Assembly (NCBI GenBank): GCA_035236585.1
Contig: CP141139.1
Span: forward strand, 51,529,217-51,593,216
Reading direction: 5' to 3'
Source of the DNA: Warburgia ugandensis
Taxonomy: Eukaryota; Streptophyta; Magnoliopsida; Canellales; Canellaceae
Length of the DNA stretch: 64,000 nt
The notes under the pieces were generated by a model, which was given only the letters and a program-made list of their open reading frames with translations, ran no database searches and was not told the DNA's origin. Positions 1 to 12,597 of the stretch are shown piece by piece; positions within the stretch are counted from its first letter, which is position 1, and each line of letters opens with the position of its first letter. The position numbers were made by a program, and so were the translations under genes.

Positions 1-1852
1 TTTGTTATATTTAATCCTTGATCTAACTGGATTTCATCATAATATCATCCATTTTATCCATCCCAAGGGTCTGATCATAGTTGATCTTATTGATCAAGTG
101 GGTCCCTTTGTATTTTTAGGGGTTTTCTACCATAAAGGGCAAATCCTTCAATTTATCTTAGATCTATACAAATAAATCATGGATATTACCTTATTTCAAT
201 ATTATATCATTAGTAAATCAAATCTCCAAGATTTGATCATCTCAGATCTTGAAGATCATGAAAATTAAAAGCTTAATTCTTGAAAATAGAAAGTTTCTAG
301 AATATTTTTATTATTATCAATTTTATGGTTTCAGAAGAAAATAAACTTTTCAAGCTTTCATACCTTCTTTTTTATCTCAATTTGGAGTTCAGATGACTCC
401 ATAATTGAACTTTGAATTTAATAGTCATTCCGAGGGTCCAGATTTGATATGGGCCTAGCGGAAAGGACTATCTGATCATTCAAACGGATCCGGTCGGGCG
501 GAACGGTCGCCGCGCACCCATCACCTAGACGCACGCGGTAACGTGCTCCCTAGGACTAGCACTGTCGATCGATTGTTTTGTCAGGACGACGTTGCAGGTG
601 ATGCTCCCAAAGGGTGTGTTTCCATGCGGCGTCTGGCAGTGCGTCCTAGGATTCGACCTCATTAGGAAGATCGGACAGTCTGTTTTGGACCATCCAATCA
701 ATTCCTCTACAATTAAGGGCTCAAAACTTAATGAAAATTTTTCCCTATGGGTTTTGGACCCTTCTAGATCAATTAGACGACTTAGATTTTCCATCTGAAT
801 CCTCCATCATCTAGAATTGAAGGGTTTTGGTAACTTAAAACTAATTTTGAAAAAATAAAATTTACATAAACTAACATGAAATAAGTATAAGAAGTGTTTC
901 CACCTACTTGATTGGAGAAAAATGCATATTTGCAGCCCACTTTTAAACAAATATCCCTTTGATGAGAAGATAGATTGATAATTGCTCATTTTGTGATTTT
1001 TCGTTGATTGCTCTGCTGGATCTTGAAATTGATTGGGGGATTTTATAGATAAGGTAGTCTAGGACAATTTGAATGGTGGGATTTATGAGAATTGATTTGG
1101 AACAGAGTGCCTAATTGAATTTAGGTCTCTTGTTCCACTATAGAGAGAGGAGAGAGAAAGTGAAAGAAGAGAGATTTTAGAAATTTTTGGAATTTTGGAA
1201 AGGAATCTAGATCTAGCTTTTCAGGGTAAGCAAGATAATTTTGTGGGAATTTTAATGAACATTTTTGGAAGATTTTTGGAGGTGTATTTATAGATTTTTT
1301 TGAAATTTTCATAATTACTTGTAATAATTATGTTTCAATTCTTTTAAATATTAAATTAGCATTGGATCCTCCACTAACACTCCTTCTCCAGTAGCAGCTG
1401 GTAGTGGTTTGACCACTCATTACATGTTTTCTAGCCATTGGATTCATTTGTCAAAGGACCATTTTGCCCTTTTATGGAAAAAAATCTATTTTATTCTCTA
1501 GAACTTGGAATTGAGCGCACTTAGTGGCGTTGGAATCCTATTTTTGAGAAAATTCTAAATATTGATGGCTTAGATCTCAGTTATCTATAAAATTACTATT
1601 TTACCCTTTATTCATAAAAATAAAGAAAATGAGGAGTTTTTCACTTTAACTTGGAATTAAACGTACTTAGTGTCATTTTGATTGGTTTTTCAAGTACATT
1701 CATAATTTCTAAGTTTTAAATCATGTTTTAATCTTTATAAAAAGGAAATTCCAATAACCTAATATTCCAGCCCAGAATTTTTGAAAATTCAAATTAAATT
1801 GATTTTCTCAATCAATTTACTAAATTAATTATCTTATAGGTTAATAATACCA
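1..1852 (-). mobile_element. Large LTR (Ty3/gypsy Tekay/Del-like), partial, cut by the window edge
   Basis: Read on the minus strand, the segment starting at 1852 matches the 5' part of the LTR at 13909-18390. Both have the same run near the start (AAATTGATTGAGAAAA), the same order of AT-rich and GC-rich blocks, and a shared donor-like GTAGGTGG near 901-907. The GC-rich block at about 480-660 corresponds to that at about 15100-15250. The element end is taken as the TG (CA on plus) at 1851-1852, and the other end lies outside the window. No gag or pol is visible, so this is a solo LTR or one LTR of a longer element. The family assignment is by LTR size and terminal style only. It appears to have landed in the L1 LINE whose remains start at 1853. 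Confidence 0.6.
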
Positions 1853-2051
1853 TTACCGAGGACCAAACTATGATATGCAAATAGAAAGTGGTTTTTTACT
1901 CCAAGTTATATATTGCAGAGGGTATCCCCTCCCAATTCCTACTTCCATAGGGTTCTGTATGCTAATTGAGATTGACAAATAGTAGTTGGATGCACCTTTT
2001 GCTTCTAAAGAGGTTGAATTGGCTGAGTTTCAATGTGATCGGAAGAATGTA
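1853..2051 (+). mobile_element. L1 LINE, upstream part (start of reverse transcriptase), split by the CACTA insertion
   Basis: Conceptual translation gives a piece like FYSKLYIAEG, and near 1988-2051 a run like LDAPFASKEVELAEFQCDRKNV. This is the plant L1 signature just before the KAPGPDGFT motif at the start of the reverse transcriptase. The match resumes on the far side of the CACTA element at 23636 (LGPN.LYLNF) when the duplicated GTA is counted once, so the two pieces were one element. Stops and indels show that it is long dead. Everything upstream in this L1 (ORF1, endonuclease) is missing, replaced by the LTR at 1-1852. Confidence 0.75.
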
Positions 2052-2079
2052 CACTACTATACATGAGGCTTTTAATGTC
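2052..2079 (+). repeat. Left terminal inverted repeat of the CACTA element
   Basis: CACTACTATACATGAGGCTT and the bases after it match the complement of 23605-23632 with few mismatches. It is preceded by GTA, which recurs just after the right end. Confidence 0.85.
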
Positions 2080-2570
2080 GACATAAAGAAGCTGTTATAT
2101 TGGCTGTCGACTTCATAAATATTTTACAAGTTGGTTAGAAATAAACGGCTTTAAAAATATAGACTTAAGAAGTCGTTTAACTGTAAACTACTTTAAAAGA
2201 CTTGTGTGAAGGGGAAAATTTTCATGGGAAGGACTTTTAAAGTCATTTATAGTTAAACAACTTCAATAGATGCTAACTTTTAAAGTTGTTTAGACATAAG
2301 TGACTTTAAAAGTCAACAACTTTTGAAGTCATTTAGCATAAGCATCATCAAAAGTATGCTAATAAGTTTGACGGGAAGATTACATTACATGGGAATGGAC
2401 GTTTAAAGTCATTTAACTCTAAAGGACTTCAAATATCAATAACTTTTGAAGTCGTTTAGTCCTAAATGACTTTAAAAGTAGGTTACTTTTGAAGTCACTT
2501 GAGTCAAACAACTTTAAAAGTCCATTCTCGCATATACTTTTAAGGTCATTAAGTACTGATCAACTTCTAT
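2070..2570. repeat. Left subterminal array of alternating inverted repeats (CACTA)
   Basis: The segment holds repeated half-sites of the form ACTTTTGAAGTCRTTTAG and their complements, alternating in orientation at short spacing, so that neighbours can fold into hairpins. Examples are at about 2224-2300 and 2450-2520. In Spm, arrays of short repeats near the ends are where the TNPA protein binds. By position this array is the equivalent, but the motif is not the Spm 12-mer. The array is more diverged than the one at the right end. Confidence 0.8.
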
Positions 2571-2579
2571 AGTCTTTCT

Positions 2580-3767
2580 TCATTTATAAATAACCAACCA
2601 TATATCATTTTTGCCTGTATCTTCTTCTTCTCACAGGCGGCATGACAACTTCCTCTTTGGTCCTTATGCTTTTCTCTTTTTTCCTTCTTGCTTTCTGTTT
2701 TGGATATTTTGACTATTTTTTCATGAAAAAAACTGTAAGTAAATTGCGACTTCTTTTGATCATGAATTGCTTTCTTGTTACTAACTCTTTCTATTTTCAT
2801 TTTGAAGATCATGTGGGTTTTCTCACTACAGGTGATAGGGCTAAGAAGTCTGTTAGATCATCCTAATTTCATGAAAATTGTATGATTTTATTGCAAATGA
2901 TAACACCTTCTCTCTCTAACTATCACTATTGGAGAAAGGGAAAACATTATGATTTGTGGTTCTCACTTAAAATTAGGGTTTGATAAAGAGAGGTGGTTAT
3001 ACCATCAACTTTTGGTCTAGAAAATTGTATCACACACTCTCTTTGTCCATAGAATGGGTGTTACCTAAATACTAGGCCAGATTTTGATGGAAAAGAGTAG
3101 ATTCGCTCTTTGATCTTCTATTAATAATATCTAATAATATGTAACATTGGATGTAATAAAAAATTAATTTGATTTCCTTTTTACATGTTTGTTTATGCAT
3201 ATATATTATATATGTTTTGGTGTGTAAAATTGGTTTCATTGTGTATTTATGTAAGATATTGTAATGTACAAAAAGTAAATAAATATATATTTAATGTAAA
3301 AATTTTAAAAGTCATTTATTATAAACAACTTTAATTGTATATCTGTTTTCCCACCATGCCTTTTTGGACTGTATTTATGATCTATACATAAAAACTATGC
3401 CGGATTTCTGTTTCACTACCCTAAACCGAATCCTACATGTGAATAGGAACTACATTCACAAATTTGGGGCCAATATCAACTTTTGAGTATTGGTTAGTAT
3501 CACTTTGTTTGTCTCATATTTATTATGCATATTTAAAGAATTTTTACAAGGTCATGGGTTAGAAAATTTTCTTTTTAAAATTAATTTTATTCTTGAATGT
3601 GTTTGTCATGTTTTGCCTTTTTTTCATTATTAATTGAAAATTTTCATAAAATGTAGTTATTTCAAATACTTCTAATTCTTGTATAACTAATTGGTAAAAT
3701 GCCTAACCTAAACTTTTCATGTCTAACAAATCTCCATGCATATTTTCTTTAATCTCTTGTGATAATA
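2580..3767 (+). other. Probable leader region of CACTA gene 1, with a short extra repeat at about 3300-3340
   Basis: This stretch lies between the left array and the first recognisable transposase codons. A donor-like GTAAGT at 2735 and an acceptor-like CTACAG ending at 2831 could bound a leader intron. A short open frame (2642-2866) overlaps them, but its product resembles nothing I know. One pair of array-type half-sites (AAAAGTCATTTATTATAAAC) occurs at about 3306-3330. The rest is AT-rich with no recognised feature. Confidence 0.35.
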
Positions 3768-3941
3768 GACAAGTATGCTTGGATGGTTGTCACAAGAACA
3801 TCAAAAGAATATGAGCAGGAACAGAAAATTTAATAAAGTTAGTACTTAGGGCAAGTGTTGATCATAATCGCATGCGTTGTCTATACTCAAAATGTAAAAA
3901 CTTGAAAAAAGTAACTGTAGGGGTGTTGAGAGAACACTAGT

Positions 3942-6900
3942 TGTAATATCCTCAATTTTTACTCCTAAAAATTAGTAATAAAATGAATTAATTAATAGAA
4001 TTTTGAACTAAAACCACTAAATTTAGAAAGTACACGCCGATAGGATTTGAATGGTATAAAGAACTCCGAAAACGGAGTGCAGATGAGGGGGATATGGACA
4101 TTTTAAGTTCTGAGGGCAATTTTGTAATTAGGCAAGGGACGCAAGTTAGAGGGGTTGTTTTGATAACTACAACGCCTTTCCATTCCAATTCCATCTCCAA
4201 TGGAGGAAGGCCATGATCCTCTTTCCCTATGAGAAAATCGGATCCCCAACTACAAAAGCAACCTTTCCTCCTCATTCCCAATGCAAAACAGCCCTTAATT
4301 ATGCCTTCTTTGCTTCACTCTTTGGCAAACTCAAACCGAGGTTTGTACTCGTTAGAGAACCCCGATCTCCCTTCTCCGGTTCAAATCAGGTAGGCCTCAC
4401 TCTCTATCCTTCTCTTTTTCTTATTTTTTGATTTTTCCATCACAAATCTAGGCTGGATCTAGTCTCAATGGACATTGGAAGGCCTGAGAAATCAAAACCG
4501 TGGATCATAATTAGGCCCACATTAAGGACAGCTCGGATGATAGATCTGATCTATCCAATGTGATCTTTGGACCCAAAAACCATAGAATAGTGAAAATAGA
4601 TAATAATAAAAAATTGGATCATCTGGGACTCTGATTGAGCCAAAACAAATCAGATGATTTGGGTTCATTGTCCCCGATGGACAATGCGACTGAAGCACCG
4701 ACCAAAACATGCTAACATAGACGGCGCACTTGAGCATGCCATTGAGCTCACGCGGGAGCAACTACGTGTTCAGTCGCATTCAACCAAAATGCCTGGCATC
4801 CTAGAAACCAAAACGCCATGGGAGCGTCTCGGCACCTAGAACGTGTGCATCTTAGTGACTCCGCGCAAATGACATCACCGGTTCGAATTTTGATCCAGAC
4901 CATTGAAAGTGATCTGAAATAGTATTTATGATATTCTAGAGGCCACAAAAGTCTGATTTTCAATTCGTAAGGTCCGTTGAATTTGTCTCAATGACCTGAA
5001 ATTAATTTTAGCATTAGAATCTTGATATGATCACATCTTGTTAGATTAAATTTATGAAATAGCACCAAATCATTTAGATCAGGCCGATTAAAGGATGATC
5101 AAGCCTTAGAACTTGAATAATTGGATGAATTAAAGGATGAATTGATGTATCTAAAGATCAGATTATTTGTATTCACCCTAGGAATTAATATGGACCATTA
5201 ATATAACCTAGATCTTGGAATTTGTTGATCTGAGAGTGATCTAGCAATCAGATCAAGGTGTAAACTTTAGATATACACTAAAATGAGTAGATGAACATGA
5301 AATGGCATTATGTAATGATGTCATACACACTAATCAGAGGCCTTAAAGAACGATCCAACGATTGGATCGCTGTGGATTTCATTGAGGTGGAATAAATTGA
5401 ATCTTTAAAAATTTGGAGACATTAAATTGGCAATCCATAACTTTGATTAATGACCAGATGAGACAAATGGGCATTAAATGTTATGGAAACTGACTTAATA
5501 AAGGAAAATCAGATGATCTAGACCGTTGATATAGAACAAAAGCTAGATCAGGAGGATCACTATATAAATGGACATAACTTGAGAGAAAACTTACAATAGA
5601 TTTTCTTTGAGGGAAATAAATAACATGAAATAGTACCATGCATCTTATTTTCTAAATCCTGCATCATCATACCATCATGATTGATTGTCACATGTTTATT
5701 CATTTCGAATATCTATAAATTTCAAGGTTGTATGACATGATTGATATGAGATTTTGATAGTACATTGAATGGGTTTTCATGATCGATTGTTTTATGGTAT
5801 TGATACCGCATATCTTATGTATGATTAGTAAATATCTTTCTTTATTTATTGCATCACTAAGACTGGTGGTTTTTCATACAATCGGTGGTGGAGGCTTGGT
5901 GGCTAGTCCTTTGAGAGGCTAACCCCAGGATGAGGGGTGTGCCTTGCGAATTGTGAGCCATGAGTGCTCCTAATTTTATGATATATGCAATTTTCGTGTT
6001 TTGTGATTTATGAGAAGTACTCTCACCTAGTGGATGTCATGCTAGGAGGGAGTAGGGCCGGCCACCCACCCTCTAAATTTATGATGTGATTATGATGTGA
6101 TAGACACCTTCTCACATATGACTTTCGGTAGGGGTTTGGTAACATGGGTAGTCCACACTACCGGTCTAAGCCTTCTCATGGGGATGAATGTTAAGTCTTC
6201 TGTTATGGTATCGATGGGGAGCGACGGTGGTTGAGACCCTAGAGTGGTTGCCACTGCACATGACAATCTATACCCTTATTATGTATGCTTGCATGATGAG
6301 TATGAAGATGTTATTGTATGCTTAGGTGTGATGACACTCAGAAGATTGATATCAATACTCATGATCTATTGTACTGTATATGGGATACTCGCGGGACCCA
6401 CGTACCTTGGGTGCCCTGCTTGTTATTGCATGCTCATTGAGGTTGGATCATATCATGTTTTATATCCATAAGAGTATCATGTTTACACTCATGAGATTCA
6501 TGTTTTATCATGCATGATGTTTTGCTTATGATACTTATACTCCATGGATGTTATGACCTACACTTATATTAGCATTGATAGTTGACTTGCTTTTTATGTT
6601 TCATTTGTTATTACATTAAATGTCTATGTACCTACCAAGCATTGTTTGCTGAGGCATTACTTTATTGTTGCAATGCCTCAGATATTGAGAGAAAGACACA
6701 ACTGATGAGGAGCTAGATGAATAGTGATTGAGATATCTCATTTGGAGGTATGTTTTAATTCCACATGGACTGTATATGTATATTTGCCTTATTGGACTTG
6801 ATTAGATTGTTGGTGGGAATGTGGCTGTTGACTGGATGGGTCCTGAAGAAGTAAACTGGTTTAAAAAAATGTTTACTTGAAAAATAAAAAATTTATTTGA

Positions 6901-7033
6901 GTTTTGAGTCGATGGTTGATACTCGAGGTTTTCATTGAAATTGTTTCTCATTGTTTTGGTTTTCAAAAATTGGGGTTCCACCTTTTGAAAAAGAAATTGT
7001 GTTAAAAGGTACTGAAAAACCCATGTCGTCACA
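3942..7033 (+). mobile_element. Solo LTR, large gypsy (Tekay/Del-like) type, inside the CACTA transposase gene
   Basis: It begins TGTAATATCCTCAATTTTT and ends CCATGTCGTCACA. It has TG...CA ends and a perfect 5-bp target duplication CTAGT (3937-3941 and 7034-7038). Its ends, its internal GC-rich block (about 4640-4870) and a hairpin near 6649-6681 match the LTR at 13909-18390. No second copy of the start, no primer-binding site and no coding domain is seen inside, so at 3.1 kb it is best read as a solo LTR of a long-LTR gypsy family. The lineage name is an inference. It lies within the first recognisable exon of the transposase and is therefore younger than the CACTA insertion. Confidence 0.75.
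6649..6681 (+). other. Conserved hairpin near the LTR 3' end
   Basis: CTGAGGCATT (6649-6658) and AATGCCTCAG (6672-6681) are perfect inverted repeats around a 13-base loop. They directly follow a conserved ACCAAGCATTGTTTG block. The LTR at 13909-18390 has the same hairpin with paired changes in both arms. Confidence 0.6.
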
Positions 7034-9915
7034 CTAGTGCTTCAATGGAATCGCTGAAAGCTACCACCCATGGATTTCATATGGAGAAGAACTTCCTCAT
7101 AGGCCCTCGACAAGGCTTCGAAGATATCATCAAGACATTGTAGGAAGTTTTGGAGAAAGTATAGCTGTACTCATATTTTGAGATACATATGATGATTTTG
7201 AGGACCCTGAGCAATTTCATACTACGTGGGTGTAAAGATTATACCAAGCTGTCCACAGTGGTAGAACTTTACAATGTGAAATCAAGATTTGGTTTTTCAG
7301 ATCAAGGTTGTATAGAAGTCTTGAAAGTAGTGAGTAAGATGCTATCGAAAGATAATAAATTGGGAGGTCCATATGGGAGGCAAAGAAAACCCTGGCTGTA
7401 CTAGTTGAAGTATGAGAAGATATATTGGTATCCTAATGATTACATCTTGTACAAGAAGGAGCACAAGGATAAAACTATATGCCCAACTTATGGATAGCAA
7501 AGATGGAAGTTAACAAAGAATTCAACTGAGACAATTATAGACATTCTCGTAAAGGTTTTATTGTACTTTTTGCCTATTCCAAGGTTCAAAAGAATGTTCT
7601 ATATAACAAAAATAGTGAAGAAATTAGCATGGCATGCCAAGAATAAAGTAGCTAATAGCTTGTCACTACCATCCATTTGATAGCCTAGCATGAAAGCTCA
7701 TAGACTTCATGTGACTTAATTTTGGTGAAGAACTTAGAAACCTAAGACTTGTATTATCTACAGATGAGATTAATTCTCATGGTTGTATGAGCAGTAAGCA
7801 TAGTTGTTGGCTCGTTATATTAGTTTGTTACAACCTCCCACCACCTCTATACATGAAGAGGAAGCTCATGATGCTAACTATGTTGATATCGAGTCCAAAG
7901 CAGCCAGGAAATGACATTGACATGCACTTGTCTCATTTGATCGATGATCTTGAGACATTATGGGATGTAGGCCTTGAAGCATACGACACATATAGGAAAT
8001 AGCTATTCATCCTAGAGGCTATACTATTGTGGACAATAAGTGACTTCCCAATGTACGGTAATTTGTCTATATGAGGCACAAAGGAATATGATGCTTGTCC
8101 TATCTGTAGTAATCAAACATATGCCATATAACTTAAAGATGGTAGGAAAATGGCATTCCTTGAGCATAAAAGATGGTTACCTGGACACCATCTATATTGT
8201 TTTAAGAAGGGAGAATCTAACAAGAGTGTAGACACAAGGACACCTCTAAAGATGTTGATAGGACAACATGCATTGGAGCAGGTTAAAAACATTAATGTGT
8301 TGTGGATAATGAAGAAATCAAGTAAACGTACAGGTGAAAGTAATTATAGAAGTTGTTGGAAGAAGAAATCAATATTCTTTCAGTTGGCATACCAGAAATC
8401 ACTACATCTACGCCTTGTGCATGATGTCATACACATTGAGAAGAATGTGTGTGAAAGCTTAACCGGTACCTTGCAGCTTGAATGGATCTTATGAACATGG
8501 GTTTGAAGAGGATGTTGCATCTAGAGGATAGGGGTAGTTGAGGAACTTACCTTGCTTAAGGCAAATTATACACTCGATAAAGAGGATAGGAGAATAATGT
8601 GTAAAACCTTGTTCGAGCTTAAAGTCCCAAATGACTACTCTTCAAACTTTAAAAATACAAGAAGGTGGTGGATGTTTTAAAATTATAAGAAATTCAAGGT
8701 CATCTAGTGACAACTTTATGTGAGCTTCAGGCAATTTTCTTACCTTCCTTCTTTGACATCATGGTACACTTGACAGTGCACCTTGTTGATGAGGTCAAAC
8801 TCTATGGGCTAGTTTACTTAGGATGGATGCACCCATTTGAGAGGTACATGAAAATTTTAAAAGGATATGTATGTAATCGCAACCAACCAAAGGGGTCTAC
8901 AGCCAAATGTTATATTATAGAGAAAGTGGTGGAGTTTTGCATAGAGTACTTAATAGGAGTTGATGTGATTGGAATCTTAAGAAAGAAACAATTAGTTGCA
9001 TTTCATGATCCCAAGGTTGGTGAATCTCTTTCAAGTGATTGTGTATCGACCATTGACTATAAAGAACAGGACCAAACACATCTTTATGTGTTGCAAAATA
9101 TTGATGAACTCCAACCATACATTGAGTAAGTTGATCTACATGCACTTATGTAAAATTTAATTATTGATGGTTATATTTTCTTTGATGACTCTATTAATTT
9201 GTGTGTGAGTACATAGTGAACACATGGATGTACTCAAAGCAAAGAATCTAAGTTACGCAAAGAAACATAAGTGGTTATAATTTGAACATTGTCGTACCTT
9301 CAATAATTGGCTGCATAAGAAGGTAAAATGAAAGAATTCTCACTTAATAGTAATTAATAAACTACATTCTGTATATATGTATATATATAATCTTACTTAA
9401 GCTTACTTAATATATACATGTATGCACATAATCAAGCTCAACGAAAAGTAGCAGGCAATGGTATACTCGAAACCCTATACTGGATGGTAATTGGAACATA
9501 ACCAGAAGTAATAAAATATACTGAATATGCCACCAATAATTATCGATTTTACGCGAAAGACCATGATAACTCAAGAGTGTAACAAAATAGTGGAGTTAGC
9601 TTAGTTGTTAAAGCTACATTCCTTTCCAATTTAGAGGACAATAGGGCAATGGTGGTGGATGATATTTATTACAGGGTTATAAGAGAGATATGGGCCTTGG
9701 ATTATACTTTCAAAACTGTGGTTGTGTTTAAGTGCAATTGGGTGGAACACAACAAAGACATCATCAAAACTGATGCCCTTGGATTGACATTGGTTGACCT
9801 CAATAGGATCGGCTATAAAAATGATCAATTTATTTTAGCCTCTCAAGCAAAACAAGTATTTTACGTGCAAGATGAATGTGATAAGGATGATCAACTATTT
9901 TATTATTCTGTCTGA

Positions 9916-11230
9916 GGGATTTTTATGATGAAGATGACTAAGAGGTACTGAAATAGATTACCCTTCTATTATCAAAACTATCTCATTAATCAAAGTAGTA
10001 CTTAGTGAGAATGAGGATTATGTGCGTGACAATGGTGAGGAGGGTGCTTGGGTTTGAAAACTATATGTAGTTGGGGGTATGTGGATTGTATTAATGAGTT
10101 GTAATATATATAAATATATAATTTTATATTTATGATTAGCTCTTTTGTCATGAGCAATATGGATTGATAAGTGAGCTATATGCGCGTGTAAAGAATGAAT
10201 GAATCAATGTTGACTAGCATAAAAATCATTTTTGTTGTGCATTAATTATTAGATATTGTAAAGTACTAACATAAAATATATATATTTTTGAATTAAAAAT
10301 AATTTGTAAAGTCATTTAGTATAAATGAGTTTAAAAGCTATTACTTTTAAAGTCGTTTACGTACCTTTAAAGTCTTTTACCAATAAACAACTTTAAAAGT
10401 AGAGACTTTTAAAGTCATTTATTGGTAAATAACTTTAAAAGTTTCTACTTTTAAAATCATTTAGCACTAACCGACTTTAAAAGTGAACACTATTAAAGTT
10501 GTTTACACTAAATGAATTTACTATATACAACCAGATTTAGCGCAAAAACCAATCAACCAAATTTACACTAATCATTATCTAACATCTTCGATTTTTAAAT
10601 AACAATTTACAAAAAATTTGAATTATGTGAAATTAGAGTCAAAAGAAAATTATTTTGAAATTCTCAATTTTTGGAGATATAGAAAATTAAAATTTTATAG
10701 ACATTAAATCTAATGTTAATACCTCAACATTGTGATTGTACTAAAAAAAACAATTCTAAAGACATTAAATTTACTATAATCGAAATTCAAACGAATACGT
10801 TTTGATTTTCTTGAAAAGGATAATTTGGTAATTTCACATAGTAGGCCTCACTTGTAGAAATTTGAGAATTGAGTAGCTCTCATCTCTTTTTTGTTGTTGT
10901 AATTATATAACTAAACAATTAAGTAGTAAAAACAATATAATTTTTAAGTATAAAATTTTCCAAAACTAAATTTATTAAATAAACTAAAGGAGCGGGCCAT
11001 TTTGATAATAGTACCCCTCCCTCTTAAAATATATTTTTAATTAAAAATAATTTTTATAAAGTCATTTATAAATAAATGACTTTAAAATATGTTACTTTTA
11101 AAGTCATTTATTTCTAAACGACTTTAAAAGTAGACACTTCCAAAGTCATTTATTGGCACCCCCTCCCTCTTATCTTAGTCTATGAAAACAATAGACCCAC
11201 GTCTATTCTCAAAAACTCGACAGAGAAGAA
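9916..11230. other. CACTA intergenic spacer with two internal clusters of array-type repeats
   Basis: No coding signal is recognised between the end of gene 1 and the leader of gene 2. Two clusters of the same alternating half-sites found at the element ends lie at about 10298-10530 and 11055-11150. Both are preceded by a similar AT-rich run (AATTAAAAATAATTT, near 10280 and 11040), and the segment CCCCTCCCTCTTA also recurs (near 11023 and 11160), which suggests local duplication. The clusters lie upstream of the probable leader of gene 2. Confidence 0.6.
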
Positions 11231-11600
11231 AAACCCTAGCAAAGCCGGGTAGATAGAAGAAAGGAATAGAGGACTAAATGATGCTTAGGACGCCGATTTA
11301 CAACGCCCAGATCGACGTATGATGCAGATAGGTGGTGAGAAGAGAAGGGAGAGAAGAAGAGGGGAAGAATAAGAAGAAGAGCAAGAAAGGAAGAGAGGAA
11401 TGACCAGGCGTTGTCTGACTAGGCTGCCGTCGACTAGTCCACCACCCACTATTGATGCTGATGATGCCTAAATAGGTGTTGCATAGGTGAGAAAAAAACC
11501 CAACAATGAGAGTGGGGAGAGGAAAAAGAAGAAGAAGGAGAGGAAGAGAGGAGAGGGAGGGGGAGGGGGAGAAGAAAGAGGTGGAAAAAAAAAACCTTTT
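11231..11600 (+). promoter_or_regulatory. Probable 5' leader of CACTA gene 2
   Basis: A GC-richer, purine-rich stretch begins with AAAACCCTAGC near 11231 and continues with GAAG/GGAGAG runs to about 11590, like a plant 5' UTR. A donor-like GGTGAG lies near 11486. It follows the internal repeat clusters, and the first recognised exon of gene 2 is far downstream, after a nested LTR. Its identity as a leader is inferred from position and composition only. Confidence 0.35.
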
Positions 11601-11893
11601 CCAAGTAGATATTCTGAATCTAGTTCATGGTTTTGATGGATTTGTACAGGGATGATTGAATGTTTCTGATTTCATTTGGATATATGAACATGATATAAGT
11701 GGATGAGACGTGATTTTTTTAGGATAAGATGCATGTTTTATTAGGGACTAGCTAAAGAGGACATTGAATGGGCTGTCCTAGCATGTTTTATTATGATAAA
11801 TGGTATAGCTGCAGAAAATGGATGATATATAAACAAGCTAACATGATGCATGATTTAAACTTGGACATTACATGAAATAAAGTAACCTAAAGT

Positions 11894-12597
11894 GCATGAA
11901 TTAAGCATGAAAGTATGCATGAACCAAGATGTAAACTAACCAAATATGGACTACACTAAATTAATAGACTAATGCACAAAAACTAAAACTAAACAAGTAA
12001 AATAAAGTATTAAGAGCCAACTAATATGCATTAATATGAAGTGGAATGTGAATGATTCATTATATTGATAATGTATGAATTGCAAGTAAGAATGGAAAGC
12101 ATGGTGCACATGATTATGAGATCTAAAATTAGGGAATAAGTTGCAAACTATCCTAGATAGAATACATGAATGTAATGTATGGATAACTAACCAAAATAAA
12201 CTAAAATTTTAAGGAGAAACACTTCAAAACTAGGAACATGAACCATGGGAGGTGCATGAATTAAGCATGAATCAAGATGAAAACTAACCAAAAATGGAAT
12301 GCATGAAATTAATCGACTAATGCATGGAAACCTAAGCTAAACAAGTAAAATAAAGTATTAAGAGTGAACTAATATGCACTAATCCAAAGTGGAATGCGAA
12401 TGATTCATTACAGTGATAATGCATGAATTACAAGTAAGAATGGAAAGAATGGTGCACATGATTAAGAGATCTAAAAGCATAGAATAATCTATAAACTAAC
12501 CTAGATAGAATACATGAATGAAATTCATGAACAACTAACTAAAACAAACTATAATTTTAAGGAGAAACACTTCAAAACTACCCACATAACCCATGGG
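11894..12597. repeat. Tandem duplication, two units of about 350 bp
   Basis: The unit from about 11894 to 12250 recurs at about 12251-12597 with moderate divergence. Shared stretches include AAACAAGTAAAATAAAGTAT, GGTGCACATGATTA and AAGGAGAAACACTTCAAAAC. It lies inside the CACTA spacer or the leader intron of gene 2. No coding frame is evident. Confidence 0.75.

Larger units (their letters stand above)
3768..9915 (+). pseudogene. CACTA gene 1: TNP2-like transposase, decayed and interrupted by an LTR
   Basis: This is the main transposase of CACTA elements, which cuts and joins the element ends in the nucleus. The N-terminal transposase-associated domain reads like YAWMVVTRTSKEYEQ at about 3768, resumes after the LTR at 7039 with FNGIAESYHPWISYGEEL, and continues with GCKDYTKLS at about 7230. 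The Transposase_21 region follows: YILYKKEHKDKTICPTYG near 7440, FPIPRFKRMF near 7574, PPGNDIDMHL-like residues near 7910, and LVHDVIHIEKNVCE near 8415. A DUF4218-like stretch (PSFFDIMVHLTVHLVDEV) lies at about 8746. A donor at 9126 and acceptor at 9216 bound an intron, then an exon (EHMDVLKAKN) runs to 9322. The last exon, to 9915, has a DUF4216-like domain (FILASQAKQVFYVQDE). Several stop codons and frame changes lie between about 7140 and 8700, with another near 9580, so no full protein can be made. It is about the usual size for TNP2. Confidence 0.85.

Noticed and set aside
3942-7033. A complete LTR retrotransposon with two LTRs
   Set aside because: The terminal sequence does not recur inside, and there is no primer-binding site or coding domain, so it is read as a solo LTR.
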